64,000 nucleotides of DNA from Consotaella salsifontis. Its GTDB lineage: Bacteria; Pseudomonadota; Alphaproteobacteria; Rhizobiales; Rhizobiaceae. The position numbers and the translations under genes are program-made. Shown piece by piece: positions 45,085 to 58,509 of the stretch (positions are counted from its first letter, which is position 1; each line of letters starts with the position of its first letter). Location: assembly GCF_900167365.1 (NCBI RefSeq), contig NZ_FUXL01000005.1, positions 248,001-312,000 on the forward strand. Reading direction: 5' to 3'. The notes beneath the pieces were generated by a model. It saw nothing but the letters and a program-made list of their open reading frames with translations, was not told the origin of the DNA and ran no database searches.

Positions 45085-45570
45085 ATGTCGGACCACATGC
45101 AATACGTGACCTTCGGCGTGGCGGACGAGATATTCGCCGCGCCCGTGGAAAGGGTCCGGGAGATCCTCGATCTGAGGCCGATCTCCTCCCTGCCCCGGTC
45201 TCCCGAGGCGGTGCTTGGCATCATCGACCTGCGCGGCCAGACCGTGGCCGTCCTCGACCTTCGCAAGACGTTGCGCATGCCGGCCGTCGAGGACACCCAC
45301 CACACGCGCATCGTCGTCCTGTCGATCCCGCGTGAGAAGGGCGAAGGGCTGCTGGCTCTCAAGACCGACCGCGTCTTCGAGGTCGCGCCGCTCGACGACG
45401 ACAAGCTCGAGCCGCCGCCGGACGTCGGCCCCAGCTGGTCGCAGACGGTCATCGCCGGTGTCGGCCGGCGCCACGGCGCCTTCGTCACCGTCGTCGATCT
45501 CGACGGTCTCTTCGCCGGGCTCGATCTGGCCACGATCGCGCGGGCGGCCCCCGCGACAGCCGCCGCCTGA
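45085..45570 (+). CDS. cheW: Second CheW coupling protein of the operon
   Basis: A 161-aa CheW domain: YVTFGVADEIFAAPVERVREILDLRPI and VLGIIDLRGQTVAVLDLRKTL. It sits 8 bases after the MCP stop. It differs from the 42861 CheW, for example in the loop DTHHTRIVVLSIP. It probably shares the receptor-CheA array. Confidence 0.93.
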   Translation: MSDHMQYVTFGVADEIFAAPVERVREILDLRPISSLPRSPEAVLGIIDLRGQTVAVLDLRKTLRMPAVEDTHHTRIVVLSIPREKGEGLLALKTDRVFEVAPLDDDKLEPPPDVGPSWSQTVIAGVGRRHGAFVTVVDLDGLFAGLDLATIARAAPATAAA

Positions 45571-45599
45571 TCCCCGTGACCTCCATCCAGAGCCGAGCC

Positions 45600-46457
45600 A
45601 TGAATGCAGTCGCAATCGAGACCGCGCAGACCAAACTGACCTCGGACGACTTCAGCCGCATCGCGAATCTGATCGGCGAGAAGGTGGGCATCAAGCTCCC
45701 CCCGCAGAAACGCCTGATGGTGGAGGGCCGGCTGCGCAAGCGCATGCGCCAATGCGGCCGGCCCGATCTCAGGAGCTATTGCCACTATCTCTTCGAGGAG
45801 GGCGGCCTCGACCGCGAGCTCACCCAGCTCATCGACGTCATCACCACCAACAAGACCGACTTCTTCCGCGAGCCCCACCACTACGAGCTCCTGGAAAGGT
45901 CGCTGGTGCCGGAGATCCTCGCCAAGCGGAACACACTCCGCCCGAAGCTCAAGATCTGGAGCGCGGCGAGCTCCAGCGGCGCCGAGGCCTATACGGCGGC
46001 CATGGTGCTGTCGGACATGGCACGGCAGCGCCAGGACTTCGCCTTCTGCATTCTCGGCACCGACATCTCGACGGCGATGCTCGACAACGCGCGCCGTGCC
46101 ATCTACCCGACGGAGATGATCGCCCCCGTGCCGAAGGCGATGCAGCAGCGCTATCTGATGCGTGGCACCGGCAAGCGCCACAACGAGGTTCGCATCGTCC
46201 CGGAACTGCGGCGCGTCGTTCACTTCCGCCAGATGAACCTCATGGACCGCAAATATCCGGTCGATCAGGACGTCGACGTCATCTTCCTGCGCAACGTGCT
46301 CATCTACTTCGAGAAGCGCGACCAGGAGGCGGTCGTCGCCCGCATGCTGAGCCATCTCCGGCCCGAGGGCTACCTTCTACTCGGTCATTCCGAATCCATG
46401 GCCGCGGCGGGCGCGCCCGTTCGCCAGATCGGACCCTCGGTGTTCCAGAAAATATGA
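45600..46457 (+). CDS. cheR: Chemoreceptor methyltransferase CheR
   Basis: A 285-aa SAM-dependent methyltransferase. An N-terminal helical CheR_N region (about 15-75) leads to the SAM-binding fold: [19 protein letters not shown] (motif I), [19 protein letters not shown] and [20 protein letters not shown]. It methylates glutamates on receptors such as the nearby MCPs. ATG 45600 is chosen over GTG 45576. It ends 10 bases before cheB. Confidence 0.95.
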   Translation: MNAVAIETAQTKLTSDDFSRIANLIGEKVGIKLPPQKRLMVEGRLRKRMRQCGRPDLRSYCHYLFEEGGLDRELTQLIDVITTNKTDFFREPHHYELLERSLVPEILAKRNTLRPKLKIWSAASSSGAEAYTAAMVLSDMARQRQDFAFCILGTDISTAMLDNARRAIYPTEMIAPVPKAMQQRYLMRGTGKRHNEVRIVPELRRVVHFRQMNLMDRKYPVDQDVDVIFLRNVLIYFEKRDQEAVVARMLSHLRPEGYLLLGHSESMAAAGAPVRQIGPSVFQKI

Positions 46458-46467
46458 CAAGGGCGGG

Positions 46468-47622
46468 ATGACGATCATGTCTCCAGCAAGAACAAGCGGC
46501 CTCGCATCCCGAAAAATCCGCGTTCTCATCGTCGATGATTCGGCGTCGGTGCGCAGCACGCTGTCGAGCATCCTGTCGTCCGATCCCGACATCCAGGTCA
46601 TGGCGACGGCCAGCAATCCTTACGCCGCCGCCGAGAAGATCAAGGCCGAGGTCCCTGACGTCATTTTTCTGGATGTGGAGATGCCGCGCATGGACGGCAT
46701 CACCTTTCTCAAGAAGATCATGGCGCAACGCCCGATCCCGGTGGTGATCTGCTCGAGCCACACCGAAGAAGGTTCGGAGCGGATGATGGAGGCGCTGGAA
46801 GCGGGCGCCGTCGAGGTGGTGCTGCTGCCGCGCGTCGACACGGCGGAGTTTCTCAACGATTCCCGCATGCGCCTGTGCGACGCCGCCAAGGCGGCCGCCC
46901 AGTCGAGCGTCTCACCCAAGCGCAAGCCGACTGCTCCGATGAAGGTCGAGAGCAAGCTCCTCGCCGACGCCATCATCCCGCCGCTGACGGACGCGCGCCG
47001 GTCCATTCTGCGCAATGCCCTGCCCGAGACCGAGCCTGTTGTCTGCATCGGCGCCTCCACCGGCGGCACCGACGCGCTCGCCGTCGTGCTCAAGGCGATG
47101 CCCGCCGTCAGCCCCGGCATCGTCATCGTTCAGCACATGCCCGACAAGTTCACCGGCGCCTTCGCCAAGCGCCTCAACGGCCTCTGCGCCATCGAGGTGC
47201 GCGAGGCAATGGACGGCGACACGGTGACGCCCGGTCTGGCCCTAATCGCGCCGGGCAACCGCCATCTCCTGCTCCAGCGCAACGGACGCCGCTACTACGT
47301 CAACGTCGTCGACGGGCCGTACATCTGCCGCCACCGCCCGTCGGTGGACGTGCTCTTCCGCTCCGCCTCCCAGTCGGCCGGACCCAACGCGATCGGCGTC
47401 TTGATGACCGGCATGGGCGACGACGGCGCGCGCGGCCTTCTGGAGATGAAGCAGATGGGCGCGCACACCATCGCCCAGAACGAGGCGACGAGCATCGTCT
47501 ATGGCATGCCCAAGGAAGCGGTGGAGCGCGGCGCCGCCAAGCTCGTCGTGCCGCTCGGCAAGATCGCGAACGAAATCCTGCGCGGCGCTGTCCCGCCCGC
47601 GACCAAACGGGTGGCCTCATGA
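46468..47622 (+). CDS. cheB: Chemoreceptor methylesterase CheB
   Basis: A 384-aa two-domain CheB. The receiver (16-135) has D69 in [13 protein letters not shown]. The methylesterase (about 190-375) has the triad S197 ([10 protein letters not shown]), H223 ([17 protein letters not shown]) and D318/D319 (GMGDDGA). Phosphorylation of the receiver activates demethylation. An alternative ATG nine bases in is possible. Its stop overlaps the start of the next gene (ATGA). Confidence 0.95.
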   Translation: MTIMSPARTSGLASRKIRVLIVDDSASVRSTLSSILSSDPDIQVMATASNPYAAAEKIKAEVPDVIFLDVEMPRMDGITFLKKIMAQRPIPVVICSSHTEEGSERMMEALEAGAVEVVLLPRVDTAEFLNDSRMRLCDAAKAAAQSSVSPKRKPTAPMKVESKLLADAIIPPLTDARRSILRNALPETEPVVCIGASTGGTDALAVVLKAMPAVSPGIVIVQHMPDKFTGAFAKRLNGLCAIEVREAMDGDTVTPGLALIAPGNRHLLLQRNGRRYYVNVVDGPYICRHRPSVDVLFRSASQSAGPNAIGVLMTGMGDDGARGLLEMKQMGAHTIAQNEATSIVYGMPKEAVERGAAKLVVPLGKIANEILRGAVPPATKRVAS

Positions 47623-49388
47623 CGCACCAATCCCCCATCTCCTGGGAGCAGGCGGAATCGCTTTCCAACACACCCGCCGGCGCCAGCGTCATCGCCGAGG
47701 AGCTGACCGGGACAGCTGGACGCATCGACCAGACGTTCCTGGCCACCGGCGAGAAACTCATGGCCTGCGTCCAGCTGCTCGGCCAAATTCTCACGGCCTT
47801 CAAGATGCTGGAGGATGCCTACACCAGCGAGGAGATGGCCGCGGCCTGCCGAACGATCCGCGCGGTGGGCGAGGACGGACGCAAGTTCCTCGATGGCTTC
47901 GTTGCCGAGCGGGCCATCCTTTCGCGCATCCGCTCGACCATCGGCAAGGCCAAAGGGCCGATGAGCGAGCTCAGCCGCACCATCAACATGATCGGCGCCA
48001 TCGCCATCAACGCGCGCATGGTCGCCGCCGCCATGCTGAACGGCAGCGAGGAGCTCACCGTCTTCACCAGCGACGTCATGGACCTCTCGCGCAAGGCGGC
48101 CGCGACCATGGACGAGATGGAGGAGAGATACGCCAAGCTCTTGCCGGACCTCACCTTGGTGAACGCGCGCAGCGAACACTTCGAGAAGCGCTATGTCGGC
48201 AGCATCGGCGGCCTGTCGGAGCGCGTGGAGGTCCACCTCGAGGCCCTCGATCGCCAGCGCCACACCAATCTGGCTCTGGGCGGCGAGGTGCGGGCGATGT
48301 CGAGCGACTTCTCCGGCCGCGTGTCCGACGTCGTCTCCGCTCTCCAGATCGGCGACGCCACGCGGCAACGCGTCGAGCATGTCGTCGACGCCCTGAAGAC
48401 CATCGCGGCGCTCGAAGCCGGCGCGGCAACCGCCGGCGATGATCCGTTGCCCGAAGACGAAGCCGACCGGCGTTGGCTGGCCGAGCTCATCGTTCTCATT
48501 CAGGATGGGCAACTGGAGGCGGCAAGCCGCCACTTCACCGGAGAGGCAGAGGCCGCGCGCCGCACCCTGACCGCCCTCTCCGCCGATCTCGAGCGAGCCT
48601 TCCGCCAGGCGATGGCCAAGTTGAACCAGGCCGGACCCACACGAGCCGCGCCGCTGGCAGACTTGGACGGCGAAGTCTCCCTGACGGTCGAGAACCTCAG
48701 TGCCAGCACCACCGAGTGCGACGGCATCCAGCGGGTGGTCAATGCCGTCGAGGACACTGTTCGCGATCTTCTCGAAAGCGCGCGAATGATGCGCCAGATC
48801 GAGCACGAGGTCCGCCTCGTCAGTCTCAACACCGCCATCAGCTGCTCGAAGCTCGGGGCCGACGGCCGCGCCCTCAGCGTCATTTCGCTGCAACTGCGCG
48901 AGCTGACCGGAGACATGGTGGCCTTGTCCGAGCAGGTTTGCCGCCCCCTCGGCGAGGCTGGGGAAATCGCCCGCGAGCTTTCCGAGGAGGAGTGCGAGTG
49001 CGGCGCCGAGCAGGTGGTCGCCATCGAAAACAGAGGCCGGGAGGCGCTCGCGCTGCTCGGCGGCGTGGAAACCAGGATGAACGAGACCAAGGCCCTCTTC
49101 GACGAGGTCGGACCGCAGATCGCGCGGCTCGCGCAGGATGCCGTCGGCGTGTTCGATCAGCAGGACGAGATCGCCGCCGAGCTCAATGCCACGAGCGATC
49201 GTCTGCGTTCGCTCTGCGATTTCATGGCAGCGGGTCTCGAGCCGGCCGGGATGGAGACCGCGGCAGCCGCCAAGCCTGTGCTCGACCGAATGCGGCGACG
49301 TTGCACCATGGCCGAAGAGCGCAACATCCACGATCAGCTCGCCAGTGAGATGGCGCCCGATGGCGGGGCGCCTGCCGAGGCTGCCTGA
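47619..49388 (+). CDS. Receptor-like helical protein with degenerate signalling tips
   Basis: A 589-aa, largely alpha-helical protein with no membrane segment. Two stretches look like degenerate MCP tips: [24 protein letters not shown] region near residue 121, and [33 protein letters not shown] near 399. Compared with the usual [29 protein letters not shown], the second keeps the spacing but replaces the EAAR core by SCSK. It begins on the cheB stop (ATGA) and closes the operon before a strong terminator. A role as decoy, adaptor or CheZ-like factor is inference. The reason for a soluble, tip-degenerate protein here is open. Confidence 0.8.
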   Translation: MTHQSPISWEQAESLSNTPAGASVIAEELTGTAGRIDQTFLATGEKLMACVQLLGQILTAFKMLEDAYTSEEMAAACRTIRAVGEDGRKFLDGFVAERAILSRIRSTIGKAKGPMSELSRTINMIGAIAINARMVAAAMLNGSEELTVFTSDVMDLSRKAAATMDEMEERYAKLLPDLTLVNARSEHFEKRYVGSIGGLSERVEVHLEALDRQRHTNLALGGEVRAMSSDFSGRVSDVVSALQIGDATRQRVEHVVDALKTIAALEAGAATAGDDPLPEDEADRRWLAELIVLIQDGQLEAASRHFTGEAEAARRTLTALSADLERAFRQAMAKLNQAGPTRAAPLADLDGEVSLTVENLSASTTECDGIQRVVNAVEDTVRDLLESARMMRQIEHEVRLVSLNTAISCSKLGADGRALSVISLQLRELTGDMVALSEQVCRPLGEAGEIARELSEEECECGAEQVVAIENRGREALALLGGVETRMNETKALFDEVGPQIARLAQDAVGVFDQQDEIAAELNATSDRLRSLCDFMAAGLEPAGMETAAAAKPVLDRMRRRCTMAEERNIHDQLASEMAPDGGAPAEAA

Positions 49389-49403
49389 CCAGGCCGCGGC
49401 AAA

Positions 49404-49442
49404 GGGCAGGGAGCGCGAGCGGCCGCTCCCTGCCCACTTTTG
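49404..49442 (+). terminator. Intrinsic terminator of the chemotaxis operon
   Basis: GGGCAGGGAGCG (49404-49415) and CGCTCCCTGCCC (49424-49435) form a perfect 12-bp stem with an 8-base loop, followed by ACTTTTG. It ends the che operon and also lies near the stop of the convergent EF-G-like gene. Confidence 0.85.
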
Positions 49443-51398
49443 TTAGCCGGCTTTCCCGGTTTGTGCGGCAACGACGGCGTCCGCTTCCTTGCCGTACATC
49501 TCCTCGAAGTGGTCAAAGGTCTTGATGTAATAGCCGATGCCCTGGGTGGCGGAGCGGAGTGCATGGGCCAGATCCTCCAGCCCGCCGCCCGGTACGAGGG
49601 CGCGGAAGATGTCCCACCCCTTGGCGCTCTCATGGCGATCGAAGCCGAGCACCTGCCCCTTGATCGACGAGACGATGGGAATGAGGCCTCCGGAGAACAC
49701 CGACGGCAGGTGGATCTCCACCCGGAAGATCGGCTGCATCAAAACCGGCGCGGCCTCCGAGAGCCCTTGCTTGGTGCCCATCTTACCGGCTGCGCGGAAG
49801 GCGAAATCGGAGGAATCGACGGCGTGATATTGGCCATCGGTCAGCGTCACGCCAACATCGACCACGGGAAAGCCGAGGGGCCCGGTCTCCATCGCGTCCT
49901 TGGCGCCCGCCTCCACCGAGGGAATATAGTTGCGCGGCACCGCACCGCCCTTCACCACTTCCGTGAAAGTAAAGCCCTGGTTGCGCTCGTTGGGCTGGAT
50001 GGTGAGATGGACGTCGGCGAACTGTCCGGCGCCGCCCGTCTGCTTCTTGTGGCGATAATGGACCTGCGCAGGCTTGGTGATGGTTTCGCGATAGGCCGCG
50101 TTGGGCATCTTGTCGGTGACATCGACATGGAAGACCTCGGTGAGGGTCTTGCCGAGATCGCGCAAATGCACCGGCCCCTGCACGCAGACGAGCTTGGCGC
50201 CGGTGTCCTCGTCGCGCGACAGCTGCAAGCCGTGATCGGTCTCGGCGATCTTGGCGAGGATGCCGGAAAGCTTGGTGTCGTCGCGTTCGTTCACCGGCAC
50301 CAGGATGCGCTCCATCATCGGCGTCGGAGGCGTCGCCCAGTCCGGCGCCGCGAACACCTGGTCCACCGAAAGCAGCGCGGGCGCCGGCAGATGATCCGAT
50401 TTCACCGTGGCGAACACGCAGCCCGTCGCCGCCTCGCCGGAGGCGAGAGGCTTGCCGTTGGCGACATCCTGCACCGCGCCGAGGCTGGCCCCGCCGAGCG
50501 CCGCCCCCTGCTTCAGCCCATCCGTAAGGGCGCGCACGAAGACGGTCTTGCCGACGCTCTGGCGATGATAGGCATGGAAGCTGACAGCGGTGAGCTTGCC
50601 CTCCTCGACACCGGCTGACGCAGCAAGACGCCCGCGCAATGCCCCAGCCTTCGGCGCCTCGTGGCGCAGCGCCTTCATCAGTCGGGTCATGCCGTTGCCG
50701 TGGCTGGCCGCGCCGATGAGCACCGGAATGACACGGTTCTCCCTGAGCACGCGGGAGGACAGCGCGAACAACGCGTCGGAGGGTGGCTGGCGATCCTCGA
50801 TCAGCTCCTCCAGCAGCCAATCGTCATATTCGGAGAGATGCTCGAGAAGCTCGGCGCGCGCCTCGTGTTCCTGATCGATCAGGGCTTGAGGAATCTGCAC
50901 GAGCGCGGACGGCTGATTCTCGCGATAGCGCCAGGCGCGTTCGGAGATGAGGTCACAACTGCCGACGATGGTCTCGCCCTCTCGAATCGGAATCTGGCGC
51001 AGAATCAGGGGGTGGTTGGAATAATCCTGCAGGGCGGAGACCAGCTCGGCGAGGCGCCCGTGCGTCTCGTCCATCTTGTTCACGAAAACAATGCAGGGAG
51101 TGCCCGAGGCTTCGACGGCCTTGAGATACGGCGCGACCAGCACGGCCTCGTCCGGATTTGGCGAAACGCAGAGGATGGTGGCGTCGCTGGCCAGAAGGAC
51201 GTCCTGGGCAACCGTTACCGCTTCGTTGGCGCCGGGCGCGTCAAGCGCGCACCAGGACTCGCCGAGAAATTCGAACTCGGTGACGGTCAGTCCGTACGGA
51301 GAGGTCGAGCCTCGCGGCGCGCCCTCGAGCGAGGCAAGCTTAGCCACCATGGTTGTCTTGCCGGTTTGCGAGGGTCCAATCACGGAAAAGCAGCGCAT
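49443..51398 (-). CDS. EF-G-like translational GTPase (paralogue)
   Basis: A 651-aa protein from ATG 51398 (GGGGGAG upstream). G1 is IGPSQTGKTTM (Lys14), G3 ALDAPGAN and G4 FVNKMDETH. The stretch between G1 and G3 is only about 40 residues, so the switch I region and the usual RGITI motif are shortened compared with EF-G. Domains II-V are present: QTGGAGQFADVHLTIQPNERNQGFTFTEVVKGGAVPRNYIPSVEAG is the domain III/IV junction. It looks like an EF-G-type paralogue (as in FusA2-like proteins), not the essential EF-G. The role is unknown. Confidence 0.9.
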   Translation of the reverse strand: MRCFSVIGPSQTGKTTMVAKLASLEGAPRGSTSPYGLTVTEFEFLGESWCALDAPGANEAVTVAQDVLLASDATILCVSPNPDEAVLVAPYLKAVEASGTPCIVFVNKMDETHGRLAELVSALQDYSNHPLILRQIPIREGETIVGSCDLISERAWRYRENQPSALVQIPQALIDQEHEARAELLEHLSEYDDWLLEELIEDRQPPSDALFALSSRVLRENRVIPVLIGAASHGNGMTRLMKALRHEAPKAGALRGRLAASAGVEEGKLTAVSFHAYHRQSVGKTVFVRALTDGLKQGAALGGASLGAVQDVANGKPLASGEAATGCVFATVKSDHLPAPALLSVDQVFAAPDWATPPTPMMERILVPVNERDDTKLSGILAKIAETDHGLQLSRDEDTGAKLVCVQGPVHLRDLGKTLTEVFHVDVTDKMPNAAYRETITKPAQVHYRHKKQTGGAGQFADVHLTIQPNERNQGFTFTEVVKGGAVPRNYIPSVEAGAKDAMETGPLGFPVVDVGVTLTDGQYHAVDSSDFAFRAAGKMGTKQGLSEAAPVLMQPIFRVEIHLPSVFSGGLIPIVSSIKGQVLGFDRHESAKGWDIFRALVPGGGLEDLAHALRSATQGIGYYIKTFDHFEEMYGKEADAVVAAQTGKAG

Positions 51399-53686
<2,288 letters not shown>

Positions 53687-53701
53687 CCCTTCCTCTCCAC
53701 G

Positions 53702-53735
53702 AAAAAGGCCGGCGGATCGCACCGCCGGCCTTTTT
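53702..53735 (+). terminator. Bidirectional terminator between the MCP and the oxidoreductase
   Basis: AAAAAGGCCGGCGG, a 7-base loop, CCGCCGGCCTTTTT. The perfect stem with A on one side and T on the other can work on both strands, for the MCP (plus) and the convergent oxidoreductase (minus). Confidence 0.85.
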
Positions 53736-53768
53736 CATTCCTTGCTTTCCGGCTGAATCCCGGCCGCC

Positions 53769-54758
53769 TCAGCCGATCGACTCCCAGGCGCCGCTTTCGC
53801 CCGAGCGATAGAAGGCATCGATCACCTTCTGGTTGGCGATCGAATTTTCCAGCGTAAAGTGGATCACGTCCTCGCCTGCCGCGCGCTTCGCGAAGGCCTC
53901 CACCTCCCGGCAGTACTGGTTGATGCCGCCGAAGCGGAAAACCTCCGCCCGGCCATGCTTCTGATCCTCGAGCCGGACGTTGGGATAGCCGTAGAGCCCG
54001 ACATTAAACGGCGCCTCCACCTCGATGAAGCCATCCGTGCCGTGGAAGACCATCGTCTGCCGCGCCGCCAACTGCGTCGCGACATAGAAGCTCATGTCGA
54101 AATCCTCGAAGGCCAGCTGGCAGTTTGCGTAGGTGTCGGTGCCGAAGACCTCGTCGCGCGTTACCTTGGCGAGGGCCTTCAGCGGCTCGGCGCGGGTGAC
54201 GATGCGCGCTGCCACCGTCGGGTAGACGCCAATATCCGGCAGGCCGCCACCGCCGAGCTCCGGCTTGTTGCGCATGTTGGCCGGATCGACATTGTGATAG
54301 CAGAAGACGCCCTGGACATGGGCAAGGCGACCAATGAGGCCGCCCTCGATCAGCTCGCGCACCTTCCACCACTGCGGATGGTGCTCGACCATAAAGGCCT
54401 CCGAGATGAGGACGCCCGCCTTGTCGCGCACGGCAATGAGCGGCTCGATGTCGGACGCCTTCAGCGCCAGCGGCTTCTCGACCAGAACATGCTTGCCGGC
54501 TTCGGCCGCCTTTTTCGCCCATTCGACATGCTGGGAGGTGGGCAGCGGGATATAGACGCCGTCGACGACGTCGCTTTCCAAGAGTTCCTCATAGGAGCCG
54601 AAGGCATGGGGCGCGCCGAAACGTTCGGCCAGCGCCCTCGCCTTTTCGATATCGCGGCTGGCGATCGCCGAAAGCACACCGTTCTCGGATTCCAGAATCG
54701 CCGGAATCACCTGCTGCCGTGCGATCCTGGCCGTCGATATCACGCCCCATCGAAACAT
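53769..54758 (-). CDS. Gfo/Idh/MocA family NAD(P)-dependent oxidoreductase
   Basis: A 329-aa protein with an N-terminal Rossmann fold beginning FRWGVISTARIARQQVIPAI and the conserved HVLVEKPLALKA motif holding the catalytic Lys. The C-terminal domain starts around ALISEAFMVEHHPQWWKVRELI; FCYHNVDPANMRNKPELGGGGLPDIGVY is typical of the family. The substrate is a sugar or sugar acid derivative and cannot be named. It starts 27 bases after the pheT stop and may be cotranscribed. Confidence 0.9.
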   Translation of the reverse strand: MFRWGVISTARIARQQVIPAILESENGVLSAIASRDIEKARALAERFGAPHAFGSYEELLESDVVDGVYIPLPTSQHVEWAKKAAEAGKHVLVEKPLALKASDIEPLIAVRDKAGVLISEAFMVEHHPQWWKVRELIEGGLIGRLAHVQGVFCYHNVDPANMRNKPELGGGGLPDIGVYPTVAARIVTRAEPLKALAKVTRDEVFGTDTYANCQLAFEDFDMSFYVATQLAARQTMVFHGTDGFIEVEAPFNVGLYGYPNVRLEDQKHGRAEVFRFGGINQYCREVEAFAKRAAGEDVIHFTLENSIANQKVIDAFYRSGESGAWESIG

Positions 54759-54785
54759 CTTCGCTCTCCTGTTCTTTTGTTCTCG

Positions 54786-57200
54786 TCAGGTGCGCAGCGT
54801 GCCGCCGCTTGCCTTGGTCACCGCCGCGACGATCTTCGCCGAAACGGCTTCCAGTTCCGCCTCGGTCAAGGTCTGGTCCTTCGGCTGCAGCGTCACCTCG
54901 ATGGCCACCGACTTGCGGCCCTCGCCGAGCGCCGCGCCAGAGAAAACGTCGAAGACCTTCACCTCCGACACTAGCGCCTTGTCGGCGCCTTCCGCCGCAC
55001 GCAGAATCTTCTGTGCCTCGACACTGTCCTCCACCACGAAGGCGAAGTCGCGCTTCACCGGTTGGAAAGGTGACAGCTTCAGCACCGGCTTGGTGCGCGT
55101 CGCCTTCTGCTTGGGTTCGGGGATCTCGTCGAGAAACACCTCGAAGCCGGCGTGAGGCCCGGAGACATCCATCAGCTTCAGCGTCGCGGGATGGAATTCG
55201 CCGAACTCGGCCAGAACCACTTTCGGCCCAAGCTTGATGCGGCCCGAGCGTCCGGGGTGATACCAGGGGCTCGCGGGGGCCTCGATGATCAGCCGCGAAA
55301 CCGGCGCGCCCGCCGCCTCCAGGGCCGCCATGGCATCCGCCTTGGCGTCGAAGACGCCGACCGCCGAGGCGTCGCCGTCCCACTGGCGCCCGGCCCCCGT
55401 TGTCTTGGCCGTGCCGCGCCGGATACCGGCGGCAACGCGCCTCTGGCCGTCCGGCGTGTCGGAGCGGTAGACCGCCGCCACCTCGAACAAGGCGGTATCG
55501 GCGAAGCCGCGCGCCGCGTTGCGTCCGGCCGCCGCGATCAGCCCCGGCAGGAGCGAGGGGCGCATGTCCGACATTTCCGCCGCAATGGGATTTTCGAGCT
55601 GGAGGCTCGGGGCGCCACCGCCGAAGGCTTTCGCCTGCGGCTCGGAGATGAAGGAATAGGTCACGGCCTCCACCATGCCGCGCGCGGCGAGCGCCCGGCG
55701 CGCCGAGCGGTCACGAACCTGCTTTGTCGTCAGGATGCGCGCGGCCACCGACTGCTTGGCGGGAAGCGGCGCGGGTTCGATGAGGTCGACGCCCTTGAGG
55801 CGCATCACCTCCTCGACGAGATCGGCCTTGCCTTCCACGTCCGGGCGCCAACTCGGCACCGTGACCTCGGCCTCGCCGCCCTCGACGCGAACCTTGAAGC
55901 CGAGGTGATCGAGGATCAGCGCCTGCTCGCCCGGCTCGACGTCGAGACCGGTGAGGCGCTTCACCTCGCTGAAGGGCAGACGCAGAACCTTGACCGCCGT
56001 CTCGCGCTCACCGACGACGGTGCGCTTCGTCGCCTGGCCGCCGCAAAGCTCGATGACGAGCTTCGTCGCAAGGTCGAGGCCCGGTTCCATGAAGGCCGGG
56101 TCGACACCCCGCTCGAAGCGGTAGCGCGCGTCGGTGATGATCCCGAGATTGCGGCCGGCGCGAGCGATCTCGATGGGCTCCCACAGCGCCGATTCGATGA
56201 GCACGTCGGTCGTCGTCTCGTCACAGCCGGAATGCTCGCCGCCCATGATGCCGGCGATGGATTCGACGCCCTTGTCGTCGGCAATGACGCAGGTCCCCGC
56301 CTTCAGGGAATAGGTGCGGCCATCGAGCGCCAGCACCTCCTCGCCGTCGCGCGCGCCGCGCACCACGAGATTGCCCGCAACCTTCGCCGCATCGAAGACG
56401 TGAAGCGGACGGCCGCGGTCGAAGGTGACGTAGTTGGTGATGTCGACGAGGGCATTGATCGGCCGAAGGCCGATAGCGATGAGCCGGCGCTGCATCCACT
56501 CCGGCGAAGGCCCGTTCTTGACGCCCCGTACGAGACGCAGCGCGAAGCCGAGGCAGGTGGAAGTCTCGACCGAAACCGAGACGGGGCAATCACCCTCGCC
56601 CTCGATGCGCTCGACGGCGGACGTCTTCAGCGTGCCGAGGCCGGAGGCCGCAAGATCGCGCGCGATGCCGGAAACGCCCGTCGCGTCTGGCCGGTTGGGC
56701 GTGAGGTTGATGTCGATGACCGGGTCGGCGAGATTCGCATAGTCGGCGAAACGCGCGCCCACCGGCGCATCCTGCGGCAAATCGATGATGCCGGTATGGG
56801 CGTCCGAAAGCTCAAGCTCGCGCTCCGAGCACATCATGCCGAAGGATTCGACGCCGCGGATCTTGCCGACGCCGAGCGTGGTGTCGATGCCGGGCACGTA
56901 GGTTCCGGGCAGAGCGAGCACGCCGACCAGTCCGGCGCGCGCGTTGGGCGCGCCGCAGACCACCTGAAGCGGCTTGCCGCCATTGACCTCCGGACCGCCA
57001 TCGACGGTGAGCACCTGAAGCTTGTCGGCATCCGGGTGGCGGCTGGCCGAAAGCACCTTGGCGATGCGGAAGGGCTGCATGGCCGCCTTGTCGTCCACCT
57101 CCTCGACCTCCAGGCCGATCATGGTGAGGCGCTCGACGATCTCCTCCAGCGAGGCGTCGGTGTCGAGATGGTCTTTCAGCCAGGAGAGCGTGAATTTCAT
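54786..57200 (-). CDS. pheT: Phenylalanyl-tRNA synthetase beta subunit
   Basis: An 804-aa protein beginning [17 protein letters not shown]. Domains in order: tRNA-binding (about 39-150), B3/B4 editing (about 210-390), B5 (about 400-470), catalytic-like core, and C-terminal FDX-ACB (about 710-803), with [18 protein letters not shown]. The length is normal. It follows pheS by 73 bases. Together PheS and PheT charge tRNA-Phe as a heterotetramer. Confidence 0.97.
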   Translation of the reverse strand: MKFTLSWLKDHLDTDASLEEIVERLTMIGLEVEEVDDKAAMQPFRIAKVLSASRHPDADKLQVLTVDGGPEVNGGKPLQVVCGAPNARAGLVGVLALPGTYVPGIDTTLGVGKIRGVESFGMMCSERELELSDAHTGIIDLPQDAPVGARFADYANLADPVIDINLTPNRPDATGVSGIARDLAASGLGTLKTSAVERIEGEGDCPVSVSVETSTCLGFALRLVRGVKNGPSPEWMQRRLIAIGLRPINALVDITNYVTFDRGRPLHVFDAAKVAGNLVVRGARDGEEVLALDGRTYSLKAGTCVIADDKGVESIAGIMGGEHSGCDETTTDVLIESALWEPIEIARAGRNLGIITDARYRFERGVDPAFMEPGLDLATKLVIELCGGQATKRTVVGERETAVKVLRLPFSEVKRLTGLDVEPGEQALILDHLGFKVRVEGGEAEVTVPSWRPDVEGKADLVEEVMRLKGVDLIEPAPLPAKQSVAARILTTKQVRDRSARRALAARGMVEAVTYSFISEPQAKAFGGGAPSLQLENPIAAEMSDMRPSLLPGLIAAAGRNAARGFADTALFEVAAVYRSDTPDGQRRVAAGIRRGTAKTTGAGRQWDGDASAVGVFDAKADAMAALEAAGAPVSRLIIEAPASPWYHPGRSGRIKLGPKVVLAEFGEFHPATLKLMDVSGPHAGFEVFLDEIPEPKQKATRTKPVLKLSPFQPVKRDFAFVVEDSVEAQKILRAAEGADKALVSEVKVFDVFSGAALGEGRKSVAIEVTLQPKDQTLTEAELEAVSAKIVAAVTKASGGTLRT

Positions 57201-57273
57201 CGGACTGTTTCGCTTTAAACGGAGGCGATCGAACGGGCGGCGACCGCCAAATCAAGGGTCCTGGTGATAAGGA

Positions 57274-58356
57274 TCAGGCGCTGAGGCCCCCGAACAGCGT
57301 CGGCAGGTCGAGCGGGCGGAAGCCGTAGTGCTCGTTCCAGCGCACGTCCGCGTCGAAGAAGGCACGCAGGTCCGGCATGCCGTATTTCAGCATGGCGATG
57401 CGATCGATGCCCATGCCCCAGGCAAAGCCCTGATAGACGTCGGGATCGAGCCCAACGCCTCTGAGGACATTGGGATGAACCATGCCGCAGCCAAGGATCT
57501 CCATCCAGTCGGAGCCCTCGCCGAAGCGGATCTCCGACCCCGAGCGATCACACTGGATATCCACTTCCAGGCTCGGCTCGGTGAAGGGAAAGAAGGACGG
57601 CCGGAAGCGCATCTTCACCGAGGGCACCTCGAAGAAGGCCTTGCAGAACTCGGTGAGCACCCACTTCATGTTCGCGATGTTGGTGGTCGTATCCACCACC
57701 AGCCCCTCGAGCTGATGGAACATCGGCGAGTGGGTGGCATCTGAATCCTGCCGGTAGGTCTTGCCGGGGATGATGATGCGGATCGGCGGCTTCTGCGCCT
57801 CCATCGTCCTGATCTGCACAGGCGAGGTGTGGGTGCGCAGAACCTTGCGCTCGCCCTTCTCGTCGGGCTTCAGGAAGAAGGTGTCGTGCATTTCCCGCGC
57901 CGGATGCCCTTCCGGGAAATTCAGCGCGGTGAAATTGTAGTAGTCGGTCTCGATGTCCGGGCCCTCGGCCACCGAGAAGCCCATGTCGGAATAGATCGCG
58001 ACGATCTCGTCGATCACCTGGCTGATGGGGTGGATGCGCCCGCGCTCGATCGGGCTCTGGCGCACCGGCAGGCTGACGTCGACGGTTTCGGCGGCAAGGC
58101 GCGCGGCGGTTGCCGCCTCGGCCAATGCCTCGCGGCGCGCGCCGAGGCGCTCGGCGATGCGGTCGCGAAGACCATTGAGCCTCGGCCCTTCCGTGCGGCG
58201 TTCTTCGGGGCTCATCTTGCCGAGCCCCTTCAGAAGCTCGGAGATCTGCCCTTTCTTGCCGAGCGCCGAGACGCGGATCGCCTCGAGGCCCGCCTCGTCG
58301 GATGCGGCGTCGATGGATGCGGTAAGCGCGGATTCGAGAGCGTCGAGATCGGACAT
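57274..58356 (-). CDS. pheS: Phenylalanyl-tRNA synthetase alpha subunit
   Basis: ATG 58356 gives 360 aa and starts [11 protein letters not shown], like other PheS proteins; a GTG 18 bases upstream is less likely. Class II motifs: [31 protein letters not shown] (motif 2 region), [10 protein letters not shown] and the motif 3 [16 protein letters not shown]. It is the catalytic subunit. A terminator for the upstream rplT lies 72 bases before it. Confidence 0.97.
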   Translation of the reverse strand: MSDLDALESALTASIDAASDEAGLEAIRVSALGKKGQISELLKGLGKMSPEERRTEGPRLNGLRDRIAERLGARREALAEAATAARLAAETVDVSLPVRQSPIERGRIHPISQVIDEIVAIYSDMGFSVAEGPDIETDYYNFTALNFPEGHPAREMHDTFFLKPDEKGERKVLRTHTSPVQIRTMEAQKPPIRIIIPGKTYRQDSDATHSPMFHQLEGLVVDTTTNIANMKWVLTEFCKAFFEVPSVKMRFRPSFFPFTEPSLEVDIQCDRSGSEIRFGEGSDWMEILGCGMVHPNVLRGVGLDPDVYQGFAWGMGIDRIAMLKYGMPDLRAFFDADVRWNEHYGFRPLDLPTLFGGLSA

Positions 58357-58448
58357 GGCCTGAGGGATCTTCACGGAAGTTGCGGACGACCGGGCGCTTA
58401 TAGCAGCGCCGGCCAGGGGTTCGAGCCGGAAAATGGGCGATGAGACGA

Positions 58449-58484
58449 AAAAGGCCCGCTCGGGCGATCGCCGGCGGGCCTTTT
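58449..58484 (-). terminator. Intrinsic terminator after rplT
   Basis: AAAAGGCCCGC (58449-58459) and GCGGGCCTTTT (58474-58484) form an 11-bp stem with a 14-base loop. On the minus strand the hairpin is followed by T residues. It separates rplT from pheS but may be read through or regulated. Confidence 0.7.
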
Positions 58485-58509
58485 CACGATCAGCAAAGCT
58501 ACCGGCTGT

